The notes below the pieces were generated by a model that was not told where the DNA came from, did not search any database, and was given only the letters and a program-made list of their open reading frames with translations. A program made the position numbers and the translations under genes. Positions 47,959 through 57,777 of a stretch of 64,000 nt of DNA are shown here, piece after piece; the first letter of the stretch is position 1; every line of letters starts with the position of its first letter. The stretch is from JAFDBW01 sp963723355. GTDB taxonomy: Bacteria; Desulfobacterota; Desulfuromonadia; Desulfuromonadales; BM103. The stretch is from positions 1 to 64,000 of the forward strand of contig CAVRQQ010000015.1 in NCBI GenBank assembly GCA_963723355.1, read 5' to 3'.

Positions 47959-49548
47959 TCAACCTTTCCGGGACAGCGACAAACGTCCGATAATCATCGA
48001 CCAGACCTGTTTGATCTCCCTGACCCCGAACACCCACAAACCTATGATATAGACCATTGATCCGGATAAAACCGCAGCACAAAGAACAACGAAGCGCATC
48101 AAGAACGGCCCGGCGGTCAACCAGTCTGCCTGGCCGAGGATCAGTGACACCACAATAGCCATAGAACAGAGTCCGGGGACAGTTCTCAGAGTGGTGATAA
48201 AAATTCCTGCAACATCCAGTTTACCGAGTCTCTTGGCAAGCAGTACCATGAGCACCAGGGCGTTGAAGACCGAGGCGATCGTCAGGGCCAGGGCCAGTCC
48301 GGCATGACCCATAAACTGCATCAATAGCAAGCCGGAGACAACATTGACCAGCAGCGTCCAGCAAGAGATGATCACCGGCGTGCGGGTATCTTTCATAGCA
48401 TAAAAACACGGTACAGCAACGCGACTGAGACCCACGAACAGGAGTCCCGGAGCGTACCAGGCCAGGGCTACAGCCGACTGCGAGACATCGAAAGCGGTAA
48501 AACTACCGCGCATAAAGAACAGGCTGTAGACAGCCTGGTTGCAGAGGACCAGGCCCACAGCTGCCGGAATGGTAAACAGCATGATCAGAATCAGGGCGAA
48601 GTGCAACGACTCGCGGAAGCCATCCAGATCGTCAGACGAAGCCTGCCGGCTCATGGTCGGCAAAATCGCCTGGGCCAGCGAGACGACAAACACGCCCTGG
48701 GGAAACTCAAACAGCCTCTGACCATAGTAGAGCCAGGACACACTGCCTTCCTCCAGGAAAGAGGCCATCAGGCGTGTGACGACGACATTGATCTGGTAGA
48801 TCGCCACACCGAGAATCCCGGGCAACATCAACTTCATGACACGGACTACCGCGCTGTGACGAAAGTTGAAATCCGGCCTCAGGTCGTACCCATGACGGTA
48901 CAATACCGGGATCTGCATGGCAAACTGGATGATACCGCCGAGAAGAACGCCATATGCGAGTGCCGTCACTGGTTCATCCAGCCTCGGCGCAAGAACCAGG
49001 GCAGAGCCGATCATCGCCAGATTCAGAAGCACCGGAGAAAGGGCCGGCAATAGAAAATGTCCGGACACATTCAGCACACCGGCAAACAGTGCGACCAGGC
49101 TGACAAAAAAGATATAAGGGAACATCAACCGATTAAGCAGGTCGGTCAGAGCGAGCTTTCCGGCCGTTCCGGAGAAACCATAGCCAATCAGCTTGACCAA
49201 CCAGGGTGACGACAAAATACCAAGTATCGTGACACATGTCAGAACCAGCAGAAGAAGCGTCCAGCAGATACGCACAACCCGGCGCGCCTCATCGGTCCCT
49301 TCGTGGTGAAGCACGTCGGTAAAGGTCGGTACAAACGCTGCCGTCAAAGAACCTTCAGCAAAGAATCTGCGCAGCAGGTTCGGGATGGTGAACGCAACAA
49401 AAAACGCGTCAGTGACCATTCCCGCTCCGAATATCGCGGCAACAACCATGTCACGGGCCAGACCGGCAACCCTGCTGGCCATGGTCGCCAGAGTCAAAAT
49501 ACCTGTTGCCCTGGAGATATGCTTTTTCTCTTCGTTTGCTACAGACAC
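47959..49548 (-). CDS. murJ: Lipid II flippase MurJ
   Basis: Flips lipid II across the inner membrane for peptidoglycan synthesis. About 529 residues with 14 predicted helices. Motifs: ATMASRVAGLARDMVVAAIFGAG, FFVAFTIPNLLRRFFAEGSLTAAFVP and WLYYGQRLFEFPQGVFVVSLAQAILP, all typical of MviN/MurJ. The start is not certain: a GTG at 49548 has GGTGG eight bases upstream; a TTG at 49563 is the outermost open codon. It is divergent to rpsT. Confidence 0.92.
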   Translation of the reverse strand: MSVANEEKKHISRATGILTLATMASRVAGLARDMVVAAIFGAGMVTDAFFVAFTIPNLLRRFFAEGSLTAAFVPTFTDVLHHEGTDEARRVVRICWTLLLLVLTCVTILGILSSPWLVKLIGYGFSGTAGKLALTDLLNRLMFPYIFFVSLVALFAGVLNVSGHFLLPALSPVLLNLAMIGSALVLAPRLDEPVTALAYGVLLGGIIQFAMQIPVLYRHGYDLRPDFNFRHSAVVRVMKLMLPGILGVAIYQINVVVTRLMASFLEEGSVSWLYYGQRLFEFPQGVFVVSLAQAILPTMSRQASSDDLDGFRESLHFALILIMLFTIPAAVGLVLCNQAVYSLFFMRGSFTAFDVSQSAVALAWYAPGLLFVGLSRVAVPCFYAMKDTRTPVIISCWTLLVNVVSGLLLMQFMGHAGLALALTIASVFNALVLMVLLAKRLGKLDVAGIFITTLRTVPGLCSMAIVVSLILGQADWLTAGPFLMRFVVLCAAVLSGSMVYIIGLWVFGVREIKQVWSMIIGRLSLSRKG

Positions 49549-49655
49549 GGCATCAACCACCAAAACAACGCATTATTTTCCATTAATCCCATACTTGATA
49601 TTCATAACATGCTTAAATTAAACACTATTTTTTTATATATTGGAATCTTTTTATC

Positions 49656-49685
49656 TTGACTGTTGTGTCCTGCCAATGTTATAAA
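49656..49685 (+). promoter_or_regulatory. Sigma-70 promoter for rpsT
   Basis: TTGACT (49656-49661) and TATAAA (49680-49685) are spaced by 18 bases, about 50 bases before the GTG start of rpsT. Both are close to consensus. Confidence 0.7.
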
Positions 49686-49735
49686 ACTGACGCTTTCAAA
49701 ATTAATCATACAGAGAACATGCCGGAGGAATAAAA

Positions 49736-50008
49736 GTGGCAAATCACAAATCAGCAGAGAAAAGACATCGTCAAAGCAAGATTCGCAACGCCCGGAACAC
49801 TCATATTCGTTCCACCATGCGCAGTTACGTTAAAAAAGTTCGCATGGCAATTGCCGATGGCGACCTTGACACGGCAAAAACCCTACTTGAAAAAGCCGTC
49901 CCCTACATTGACAAAGCGGCGACAAAGGGTGTGATTCACAAAGCGACAGCGAGCCGCAAGATCAGCCGTCTGACCAAACTGGTCAGCGGGACAGAAGCAG
50001 CAGACTGA
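49736..50008 (+). CDS. rpsT: 30S ribosomal protein S20
   Basis: S20 is a small basic protein of the 30S subunit. The 90-residue product has the typical start ANHKSAEKRHRQSKIRNARNT and ends KISRLTKLVSGTEAAD. It starts at GTG with GGAGGAATAAAA upstream. A terminator follows the stop by about 25 bases. It is convergent with holA. Confidence 0.95.
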   Translation: MANHKSAEKRHRQSKIRNARNTHIRSTMRSYVKKVRMAIADGDLDTAKTLLEKAVPYIDKAATKGVIHKATASRKISRLTKLVSGTEAAD

Positions 50009-50034
50009 TTTTCTCTCACCATTCTACGCAGCAC

Positions 50035-50066
50035 GGGGAGCGCTCCTGAAGGGCGTCTCCCCTTTT
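50035..50066 (+). terminator. Terminator of rpsT
   Basis: GGGGAGCGC pairs with GCG-T-CTCCCC (9 pairs with a bulged T, loop TCCTGAAGG), followed by TTTTATTT. It overlaps the end of holA. Confidence 0.75.
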
Positions 50067-51066
50067 ATTTGCGACTCATATCGGCAATCTCGAGAAGCAG
50101 TTGCTCCAACTGCATTCTTGGCTCTCCGCCGCTCGATTTCAACGCCAGGTCGGTTTCCAGGAAACGATTAAACACTTGCCTGTACTGCCGGTGGTCAAAC
50201 CTGGTCGCCTGCTGCATCAACCCTTTCAGAAAATATGGGCTGGCTCCTACCCTGCGCGGCAATTCACTCTGCGGCACCTTCTGTGACACCAATTCACTGA
50301 TTTTCCACATTTGCCTGAAATGACGGGTCATCATTGCAAGGATCATCAACGGAGCCTGGCCTTCAGCCAGCAGGCGATCGAGCAAGGTCAGCGCGGTTGA
50401 GCGGTCGCCCCGGCCCATCGCATCGGTCAGATCGAAAATACTCTCTATGCGCGTGTCCGAGACAATCGCTGCGACATCGGCTTCATCGGCAAGGTCGCGT
50501 TCACCGAGGTAGCCGACCAGCTTCTCCATTTCTCCCTGGACCTCGGCCAGGTTTGTTCCGACTCTTTTACAGAACAGCTTCAACGCGCCCGCCGTCAAGG
50601 TCAGATTGCTGGACTTGGCCAGGTCACGCACAAAAGAAGGTAGCTGGTTCTCATAAATCTTCTTGAACTCGATCGATACACCATTCTTTTTGAATAATTG
50701 GAAAATCTTGCGCCGGGCGTCTATCTTTTCCGCGGTCAACAGCAGAACGGTTTCCGGAACAGGGTCCTCAACATAGTCCAGCAGGGTTTCCAGTTGTTCT
50801 GCCCTTGACTCGTGAATATTCTTGATCATCACGAGACGACGCTCGGCAAACACGGGGAAGGTCCTGGCCTGCTCAACAACGTCATTGGGGACAAAGTCCT
50901 TACCGTAGAACTGGGTCAGGTTGAAATCCCTGTTCTCCGGAGCAACGACGGCATCCCGGACAGCCAGCATACCCTTCTCGACAAAAAAGGACTCCTGCCC
51001 ATAAAGCAAAATCAGGCCGGGGATAGTTCCGGCCTGAAGGATATTTTGCAGTTCTTTTAGTGACAT
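50065..51066 (-). CDS. holA: DNA polymerase III subunit delta
   Basis: Delta is the clamp-opening subunit of the clamp loader. The 333-residue product has LKELQNILQAGTIPGLILLYGQESFFVEKG with the family's nonfunctional nucleotide-binding fold, LFKKNGVSIEFKKIYENQLPSF and the C-terminal helical part LEQLLLEIADMSRK. The gene follows lptE by 14 bases. The delta-type architecture and length match the family well. Confidence 0.93.
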   Translation of the reverse strand: MSLKELQNILQAGTIPGLILLYGQESFFVEKGMLAVRDAVVAPENRDFNLTQFYGKDFVPNDVVEQARTFPVFAERRLVMIKNIHESRAEQLETLLDYVEDPVPETVLLLTAEKIDARRKIFQLFKKNGVSIEFKKIYENQLPSFVRDLAKSSNLTLTAGALKLFCKRVGTNLAEVQGEMEKLVGYLGERDLADEADVAAIVSDTRIESIFDLTDAMGRGDRSTALTLLDRLLAEGQAPLMILAMMTRHFRQMWKISELVSQKVPQSELPRRVGASPYFLKGLMQQATRFDHRQYRQVFNRFLETDLALKSSGGEPRMQLEQLLLEIADMSRK

Positions 51067-51080
51067 TGTCAGCTGTGGTT

Positions 51081-51589
51081 TCAGAAGTTATTTAAAAGTT
51101 GCGCGCGGATATCCTCGGCAAGGCGCCTGGCAACCTGTCTCGCCGTCAGACGCTCCCCTTCCAGCTGCAGGTTCTTGTTAACCGCAGCACTGTAATCTTC
51201 ACTGCGACGCATTTTTTCCTGCCACAGGACCTGGTCGTTACTGTTCTGCACCAACTTGACCGTTATACTCATGGTTGCCCGGTAATCAGTAATCCTGTCC
51301 GTAGAACTGTAGGAGATCGCATTACTGGTAAAGCTATCAACTAGTCCCGCCAATCAACACTTCCGCAGCATCGGCATTTTCAGTCAGTTCAAAAAGCCTT
51401 GACCTGGAGAGTTCCTCAACCAGCGCATCGGTCATGTAATTATCCAGGTACGGCTGCTGCCGTAGTATTTTCAAACAGCTGGACATACACAACTCTCGCA
51501 TCGCCACCGACCCAGGGGTCAGACGCTCCGGGCACATGATATCCACATCCTGAGACAAGCAGGACCAACAGAATCAGCAGTATACGCAT
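51081..51589 (-). CDS. lptE: LPS-assembly lipoprotein LptE (apparent two frame breaks)
   Basis: LptE plugs the LptD barrel that inserts LPS in the outer membrane. From the ATG at 51589 the N-terminus reads MRILLILLVLLVSGCGYHVPG, a signal peptide with lipobox VSGC. It continues DARVVYVQLFENTT in that frame, then PYLDNYMTDALVEELSRS and SDRITDYRATMSITVKL in two other frames. Removing one base near 51462 and one G of GGG at 51346-51348 restores a 168-residue LptE with integer codons. It lies between leuS and holA, the conserved order in many genomes. The start has GGTGAGAA upstream. Confidence 0.85.
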
Positions 51590-51593
51590 TTTC

Positions 51594-54155
51594 TCACCCT
51601 ATGACCACATTGACCAGCCGGCCAGGAACGACAATGACCTTGCGAACGTTCTTCCCCTCGATAAAACGGGCGACATTCGCATCCGCCAGGGCTGCGGCTT
51701 CAATCGCACCCTTGTCTGCATCTGCAGGCACAGTCACCTTGCCACGTACTTTGCCATTAACCTGAACAACAATCAACAGGGTCTCTGCGGCCAGAGCATT
51801 TTCATCCCAGACCAGCCAGCGGCTTTTTTCGAGAGAATCATCATAACCCAGATTCTGCCACAATTCTTCAGCTATATGCGGAACGAATGGCGAAAGGAGA
51901 CGGACGACTGACTCGACCGCCTCACGCATGACTTCCGGTGCTGATTGCTTGTCGGGGAATGCAGAAATACTGTTAACCAGCTCCATAACCGCGGCAATCG
52001 CCGTGTTGAAATGAAAGCTGCCGTCGATATCTTCCGTGACCTTCTTGATCGTGCGATGCACCTGGCGACGGAGCTCACGGGCTGCTGGCTGCAGTTGTTC
52101 CACGTTGACCTGATCGGCATCTTTAATAATTGACAGGTTCTCGTAAACCAGTCGCCAAACCCGGTTAAGAAAGCGGAAGCAGCCTTCCACGCCCTGTTCA
52201 TTCCATTCAAGGTCTTTTTCCGGAGGTGAAGCGAACAGGGTAAAGAGGCGCGCCGTGTCAGCACCAAAGCGGTTGATCAGGCCATCCGGATCAATAACAT
52301 TCTTCTTCGACTTACTCATCTTCTCGTTACGACCGGAGACAACAGCATTCTGGCAACGGCTGCAGAGGCCGTTATCAATCTCTTCCGGGTAAAGCCAGCC
52401 ATGTTTCGGACAGGACTTGGTCTCCATGCAGACCATCCCCTGGGTCAACAAGTTCGCAAAAGGTTCATCGAGAGCCACCATACCCAGATCACGCATGATT
52501 TTCGTCCAGAACCTGGCGTAAAGCAGATGCATGACAGCATGCTCGACACCACCGATATACTGATCAACAGGCAGCCAGTATTTAACAGCTTCGCGGTCAA
52601 CAGGCGCCAGATTATATTTCGGGCTGGCATAACGCATGAAATACCAGGAGCTTTCGACGAAAGTGTCAAAGGTATCGGTCTCGCGTCGTGCTGCCTTATC
52701 GCATTTCGGGCAGAGGGTATTGACAAAGGACTCGAGCCCGGCCAGAGGGCTCCCCCCTTCACCGCTGAATTCGATGTCAGTAGGCAGTTCAACCGGCAGG
52801 TCCTGCTCGGGCACTGGAACTGCGCCACAATCATCGCAGTAGATCACCGGAATCGGTGTTCCCCAATAACGCTGCCTGGAAACCAGCCAGTCCCGGATCC
52901 GGTAGTTGATCGAGCTTTCACCGACTCCTCTGTTTTCGAGGAATTCTGTAACCTTGGTTTTTCCCGTCTCGTTATCCAGGCCATCGAATACCCCGGAATT
53001 GACCATCCGCCCCGGACCGACCCAGGCTTCGGTCAAACTTGCAGCCTCCAGGGTATCCCCTTCAGGCTGGATGACCACCTGGACAGGCAGCTCATATTTA
53101 CGGGCAAACTCGAAATCACGCTGGTCATGCGCCGGGACCGCCATGACAGCACCGGTCCCGTAGCCCATGAGAACAAAATTTCCCAGGAAGACCGGGATCT
53201 TTGCCCCGTTGACGGGGTTGATGCAATAGGAGCCGGTAAAAACCCCTTCTTTTTCGTAATCATCGCTGGTGCGTTGGGCATGATCGACAGACTGGACCTT
53301 GCTGATGAACGCTTCCACTTCAGGCAAACGGTCAGAGGTCGTCAGGGATTTTGCCAATGGGTGTTCCGGTGCCAGGCTCATGAAGGTTGCACCGAACAGG
53401 GTATCAGGACGGGTAGTGAAAACCCGGATCTTTTCCTTTCCACCGGCCACAGAAAAGTCAATTTCGCAACCGGTACTCCTGCCGATCCAGTTGCGCTGCA
53501 TGGTCAGGACAGATTCCGGCCAGCCGGGCATCTCATCTGTCTGGGCGAGGAGCTCTTCAGCATACTGCGTGATCTTGAAAAACCACTGGTCGAGTTCTTT
53601 CTGCACGACCTTGTTATCACAACGCCAGCAGCATTCTTCCTCGACCTGCTCGTTGGCCAGGACCGTCTCACATTCAGGGCACCAGTTGACGGCAGCGCTC
53701 TTCTTGTAGGCCAGGCCCTTCTCCAGCATCTTCAGAAAGATCAACTGCTCCCAGCGATAATAATCGGCATCGCAGGTAGCCAACTCCCTGTCCCAGTCGT
53801 AGGAAAGGCCCATACGCTTGAGCTGGGTGCGCATATTCGCAATATTTTCGCGGGTCCAGACCGCAGGGTGCGTGCCATGCTGGATCGCCGCATTCTCGGC
53901 CGGCATGCCGAAGGCGTCCCATCCCATCGGATGCAGGACATTGAATCCCTGCAGGCGCTTGAAACGGGCGACAACATCGCCTATCGAGTAATTCCGGACA
54001 TGCCCCATGTGAATCCGCCCTGACGGGTAAGGAAACATCTCCAGCAAATAATATTTGGGTTTGTCATGATCCTCTGAGACCTTCCAGGGCTGGCTGGACG
54101 ACCAGCGTTCCTGCCAGACCTTTTCGATTTCCAGAGGGTTATAACGTTCCTGCAT
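51594..54155 (-). CDS. leuS: Leucyl-tRNA synthetase
   Basis: Charges tRNA-Leu. The 853-residue length is normal. The HIGH motif is FPYPSGRIHMGHVRNY near residue 45 and the KMSKS motif is NEKMSKSKKNVID near residue 615, with the editing domain in between (VFTTRPDTLFGATFMSLAPEHP). N-terminus MQERYNPLEIEKVWQERWSS is typical. It is followed by lptE 4 bases on, so in one transcript with lptE and holA. A weak terminator-like hairpin (54189-54210) and about 115 bases lie between it and infA upstream. Confidence 0.96.
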   Translation of the reverse strand: MQERYNPLEIEKVWQERWSSSQPWKVSEDHDKPKYYLLEMFPYPSGRIHMGHVRNYSIGDVVARFKRLQGFNVLHPMGWDAFGMPAENAAIQHGTHPAVWTRENIANMRTQLKRMGLSYDWDRELATCDADYYRWEQLIFLKMLEKGLAYKKSAAVNWCPECETVLANEQVEEECCWRCDNKVVQKELDQWFFKITQYAEELLAQTDEMPGWPESVLTMQRNWIGRSTGCEIDFSVAGGKEKIRVFTTRPDTLFGATFMSLAPEHPLAKSLTTSDRLPEVEAFISKVQSVDHAQRTSDDYEKEGVFTGSYCINPVNGAKIPVFLGNFVLMGYGTGAVMAVPAHDQRDFEFARKYELPVQVVIQPEGDTLEAASLTEAWVGPGRMVNSGVFDGLDNETGKTKVTEFLENRGVGESSINYRIRDWLVSRQRYWGTPIPVIYCDDCGAVPVPEQDLPVELPTDIEFSGEGGSPLAGLESFVNTLCPKCDKAARRETDTFDTFVESSWYFMRYASPKYNLAPVDREAVKYWLPVDQYIGGVEHAVMHLLYARFWTKIMRDLGMVALDEPFANLLTQGMVCMETKSCPKHGWLYPEEIDNGLCSRCQNAVVSGRNEKMSKSKKNVIDPDGLINRFGADTARLFTLFASPPEKDLEWNEQGVEGCFRFLNRVWRLVYENLSIIKDADQVNVEQLQPAARELRRQVHRTIKKVTEDIDGSFHFNTAIAAVMELVNSISAFPDKQSAPEVMREAVESVVRLLSPFVPHIAEELWQNLGYDDSLEKSRWLVWDENALAAETLLIVVQVNGKVRGKVTVPADADKGAIEAAALADANVARFIEGKNVRKVIVVPGRLVNVVIG

Positions 54156-54188
54156 AGATCCTCCAAAGGGACATTACATCCTGAAACA

Positions 54189-54210
54189 TGAAAACCGGCA
54201 TAAGCCGGTT
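54189..54210 (-). terminator. Weak terminator between infA and leuS
   Basis: AACCGGC and GCCGGTT form a 7-bp stem (loop TTAT) followed on the minus strand by TTCATGTTT. It could partly end the chemosensory-infA transcript before leuS. Confidence 0.45.
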
Positions 54211-54270
54211 ATCTCACGTGCAGGACAGCGGCAGGCCATCGCACGACTGCAAAGGCCGCCTGTAACCTGT

Positions 54271-54489
54271 TTACTTGGCGCGATACGTAATACGGCCGCG
54301 GCTGAGATCGTACGGCGACAGTTCCACAGTGACCCGGTCACCAGGAAGAATCCGGATATAATATTTACGCATCTTGCCGGAGATGTGTGCCAGGACAACG
54401 TGTCCGTTGTCGAGCTCAACCTTGAACATGGCATTGGGCAAAGGTTCTATAACGCTGCCTTCAACTTCAATTGCTTCTTCTTTAGACAA
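54271..54489 (-). CDS. infA: Translation initiation factor IF-1
   Basis: IF-1 occupies the ribosomal A site during initiation. The 72-residue protein is a single OB fold with EAIEVEGSVIEPLPNAMFKVELDNGHVVLAHISGKMRK, the family signature, and SPYDLSRGRITYR at the end. It follows the chemosensory cheY gene by 30 bases. Confidence 0.95.
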   Translation of the reverse strand: MSKEEAIEVEGSVIEPLPNAMFKVELDNGHVVLAHISGKMRKYYIRILPGDRVTVELSPYDLSRGRITYRAK

Positions 54490-54519
54490 TCTCGCCTCCC
54501 GCTTTACGCTGGCTTTAAA

Positions 54520-54894
54520 TCAAACATTCATTAATTTTTTAACTGTCTCCAGTATCTGCATGGTCTGGATCGGTTTGGTGATATATTCGTTGGCCCCCAG
54601 GGCAAGAGCCCGCTCACGATCTTCGGTTGCCCCTTCGGTGGTAATTATGATAATCGGTGTTTCCTTGTAGTTGGGATCGTTGCGCACCATGCTTACCAGT
54701 TTCAGCCCGTCCATGATCGGCATGTTTATGTCAGTAAGGATCAGGTCAAACTTGTCAGCGCTGAGTTTTTTCAAACCGTCCACGCCATCATTGGCTTCAA
54801 CAATCTGGAAGCCGCGAATCCGCTTCAGGGCAAAAACAATCAACTGTCGCATGGTGGGTGAGTCTTCAACAACAAGAACCTTATAACCAGTCAT
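54520..54894 (-). CDS. CheY-type response regulator
   Basis: Single receiver domain of 124 residues. The phosphoacceptor is Asp55 (LILTDINMPIMDG); other acid residues are Glu10/Asp11, and the conserved Lys is in ITKPIQ. The preceding sequence GATEDRERALALGANEY is typical of CheY-like proteins. It is the last chemosensory gene before infA and 16 bases after the GAF-domain gene, so co-transcribed with the cluster. No output domain. Confidence 0.92.
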   Translation of the reverse strand: MTGYKVLVVEDSPTMRQLIVFALKRIRGFQIVEANDGVDGLKKLSADKFDLILTDINMPIMDGLKLVSMVRNDPNYKETPIIIITTEGATEDRERALALGANEYITKPIQTMQILETVKKLMNV

Positions 54895-54910
54895 GAAATC
54901 TCTCCCCGTT

Positions 54911-55741
54911 TTACTTGGTCAACAAGTCGATAAAGCCCTGGATGGTCGACAGCTTGCGCTCTGAATCGGAGTAGAGCCGTGACGAGAAAACCGCCGTAGC
55001 TGCGTGGCCGGCCAGCAGGGTGAAAAGTTCGTAGTCAACATTGTTAAATTGATCTTTCTGAACCAGGAGCTTGTAGATCGCGATCACACCGATAACGTGT
55101 TCCTTGATTTTAAGAGGGATGCAAACGATCGGCTTTTCAAAATCACGCTGGTAACCTTCCATCGAATCGATGAAGTAGTTTTCGCCGGTCTTGACCGATT
55201 CACCGATAATCCCTTTACCAACGGCTATCGAAGGCATTTCGGAGGTTTCCAGGCCTTCACTGGCAACCGGTTCAAGTTGATTGGTTTTTTCATCAAGCAG
55301 CAAGACGCCGAATTCTTCTGCACCAATCAGGTTGATTATGATTTCCAGGATGATCTGGAGGACCTCTTTAAAGTCCAAGGTCGAGTGCAGCTGGTAGGAT
55401 GCTATATAGAGATTGGCGAGCATATTGTTTTCTTCTTCAATCTCAATGTAGCGGTTCGCAAAGTTCTGGTTTTCCTCTTCAACCGTTTTGATCCGGCCAA
55501 GGATCTCTTCCTTTTCCAGTTCCAGCGATTCAATCTTTCTCATCAATTCAACGGTATCGACTGATTCGGAGGAAACCTCCTGGCCCTTGTCCTTGAGAGA
55601 CTCTTCAAGCTTAACGATGCGAAACCTGAGTCGCTCGTTCTCCTTGAGCAGGTCCTGAGTGAACTCAGCCCCCTTTTTGAACATCTGCAGAAAATCGTCT
55701 GCACGCGAGGCAGTATCTTTTTCTTCGTCACTATGACTCAT
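54911..55741 (-). CDS. GAF domain protein with coiled coil
   Basis: A 276-residue soluble protein. Residues about 15-110 form a long coiled coil (FTQDLLKENERLRFRIVKLEESL, ESLELEKEEILGRIKTVEEEN), and about 125-265 a GAF domain (LDFKEVLQIILEIIINLIGAEEFGVLLLDEKT and VCIPLKIKEHVIGVIAIYKLL). No catalytic domain, so likely a sensor or scaffold that passes its signal by protein contact. It lies between the cheR-cheB and cheY genes in the chemosensory operon. Ligand unknown. Confidence 0.82.
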   Translation of the reverse strand: MSHSDEEKDTASRADDFLQMFKKGAEFTQDLLKENERLRFRIVKLEESLKDKGQEVSSESVDTVELMRKIESLELEKEEILGRIKTVEEENQNFANRYIEIEEENNMLANLYIASYQLHSTLDFKEVLQIILEIIINLIGAEEFGVLLLDEKTNQLEPVASEGLETSEMPSIAVGKGIIGESVKTGENYFIDSMEGYQRDFEKPIVCIPLKIKEHVIGVIAIYKLLVQKDQFNNVDYELFTLLAGHAATAVFSSRLYSDSERKLSTIQGFIDLLTK

Positions 55742-55813
55742 ACCCTGCTCCTCGTTAATTATTCACAGTCAAAACCTGCAAATGATAACAATCCTGCGGA
55801 AAAATATCCAGCG

Positions 55814-57769
55814 TTAATACCCGCAATCATGCAGGATTTCCTTGCAGACCAACGGCAACGGCACAATCAGGTCTACCAGTCCGGTCGCAATGGCTTCCTT
55901 GGGCATGCCGAAAACGACGCAGCTTTCCTCGGCCTCGGCAAAAACCCTGCCACCGGCAGACTTGATTGCACGAGTTCCCATGGCTCCGTCATTACCCATT
56001 CCGGTCAGGACAACACCGAGGACCCGATCGCCGAACACGGCTGCAGAGCTGGAAAAAAGTATATCCACTGAAGGCAAATAACGCTGGTGGCCCTTCGGTT
56101 CAGAAACCTTGGCGACGATCTCGTCGCCATTCGGGAAAAACTCCAGGTTTTTACCGCCGGGTGCAATCAGAACCTGTCCAGGTTTTACCAGATCGCCATT
56201 TTCCGCTTCGCGAATGGTCAGCGCAGAAAAACGGTTAAGCCTTTCGGCAAAAGCCCGGGTGAAATCCGGGGGCATATGCTGGGCGACAGCAAAGGCAACC
56301 GGAAGCTCTTCCTGAATGGCAGAAAAAATATTCTGCAACGCCGGAGGGCCACCGGTTGAGGAGCCGATCACCACCATGCGATAGCCGGAACTGGCAGTTT
56401 TGGACGCATTCTTTTTCCTGGAAGCCGGCTTTACGACCAGTTTTTGTGCCCGGGCGGCATTATCTGCCCTGGCCATGACATTTTTCAGATTGGCGGACGT
56501 TACCTCACGGACTTTGCCGAGAAGTTCTTCACGGATATCCATTAAAACCGGCGAGACACTGGAAGACGGTTTCGGCACAAATTCAACAGCACCCAGATCA
56601 AGAGCCTTGAATACATTCTCATCATCAGCTCGGGAAGACACAACGATGATCGGCGTCGGCTGTTTCTGCATGACGATGCGCAGGAGAGTGAAGCCGTCCA
56701 TGCGCGGCATTTCGAGATCAAGAGTAATCAGGTCCGGGCGCAAATCGATCAGCTTACGCAGGCCCTCCTCGCCGTCGCACGCGTAACCGACGACCTCGAC
56801 ATTGGGCAATGATTCGAGCATCTTGACAATTGTGCGACGGTTGAAAGCTGAATCATCAACCACCAGAACCCTGACCCGGCCCGGATTCATAGCAGGCCCC
56901 CTGATAATGAACTGGTTGACCAGGGGTTTCTGGTACACCATATCGTGCTGGAAATGTCTGAGTTGGAAAGAGGTGCTGAGGTTGATCAGTGATTCGGAAT
57001 GTCCAAGCAGCAGAAATCCTTCAGGGTTCAGCCTCTGAAAGAAACTTTCTATGGCTTTCTTTTTTCCGGCCTGGTCGAAATAGATTATTACGTTGCGACA
57101 GAAGATCACATCCATCTTGCCCAACAGGGCGATGCGGGCACTGTCAAACAGGTTGAGATGACTGATCGACACAAGATTGCGGACTTCATCATTGACGCGA
57201 TATTTTTCCTCGTGTTTGGTGAAAAACCGACGTTTCTGTATATCGTCGGTACTTCTGAACGAGGCGTTGCCATACAGCCCTTCACGCGCCATGTGCAGCA
57301 CCCTTTGGCTGATGTCTGTGCCAATCACTTCCACCTTCCAGGAACTCAACCACGGCTGATCGAGCAACAACATGGCAATGGTATAAGGCTCTTCTCCAGA
57401 CGAACAGCCGGCACTCCATATTCGCAGCGTCCGCTTACCTTCTTTCTCTTTGTATTTCCGTATTTCCGGCAGGATGTCCTCGACGAAAGTGCGCAGCTGA
57501 AAGTCTTCCCGGAAAAAATACGTTTCATTGGTTGTCAGCTGGTCGATGATCTCTGACAACTCCTGATCTTTATTCTGGTTATAACGCAAAAAATAATAGT
57601 AATCCTTGAAGTTTTTCAGTTTATGCTGATGGAGGCGCTTGCCCAGGCGCTTTTCGAGCAGATACTTGGAATCCTCGGTGAAATTCAACCCGCAATGTTG
57701 ATATACGAAATCCCGCAACAGGCGAAATTCATCCGGATCCATTTTTATGTCAGGGGCAGCAAATAACAT
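55814..57769 (-). CDS. CheR methyltransferase and CheB methylesterase (continuous open frame)
   Basis: Residues about 10-280 are CheR, the SAM-dependent receptor methyltransferase (LRIWSAGCSSGEEPYTIAMLL, FCRNVIIYFD); from Met294 to 651 it is CheB, with a receiver domain (ITLDLEMPRMDG phosphoacceptor), a basic linker and a methylesterase domain with GSSTGGPPALQ (Ser), QHMPPDF (His) and GMGNDGAMG (Asp). A direct fusion would be unusual. If one G of the GGGGG at 56897-56901 (CCCCC on the plus strand) is extra, CheR would stop at a TGA overlapping the CheB ATG (ATGA), the common cheR-cheB arrangement. So the fusion may be an indel artefact. Confidence 0.85.
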   Translation of the reverse strand: MLFAAPDIKMDPDEFRLLRDFVYQHCGLNFTEDSKYLLEKRLGKRLHQHKLKNFKDYYYFLRYNQNKDQELSEIIDQLTTNETYFFREDFQLRTFVEDILPEIRKYKEKEGKRTLRIWSAGCSSGEEPYTIAMLLLDQPWLSSWKVEVIGTDISQRVLHMAREGLYGNASFRSTDDIQKRRFFTKHEEKYRVNDEVRNLVSISHLNLFDSARIALLGKMDVIFCRNVIIYFDQAGKKKAIESFFQRLNPEGFLLLGHSESLINLSTSFQLRHFQHDMVYQKPLVNQFIIRGPAMNPGRVRVLVVDDSAFNRRTIVKMLESLPNVEVVGYACDGEEGLRKLIDLRPDLITLDLEMPRMDGFTLLRIVMQKQPTPIIVVSSRADDENVFKALDLGAVEFVPKPSSSVSPVLMDIREELLGKVREVTSANLKNVMARADNAARAQKLVVKPASRKKNASKTASSGYRMVVIGSSTGGPPALQNIFSAIQEELPVAFAVAQHMPPDFTRAFAERLNRFSALTIREAENGDLVKPGQVLIAPGGKNLEFFPNGDEIVAKVSEPKGHQRYLPSVDILFSSSAAVFGDRVLGVVLTGMGNDGAMGTRAIKSAGGRVFAEAEESCVVFGMPKEAIATGLVDLIVPLPLVCKEILHDCGY

Positions 57770-57777
57770 TTATGACA

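Noticed and set aside
52401..54023. 540-residue plus-strand open frame opposite leuS
   Set aside because: Shadow of the leucyl-tRNA synthetase gene; compositional artefact of the coding strand.
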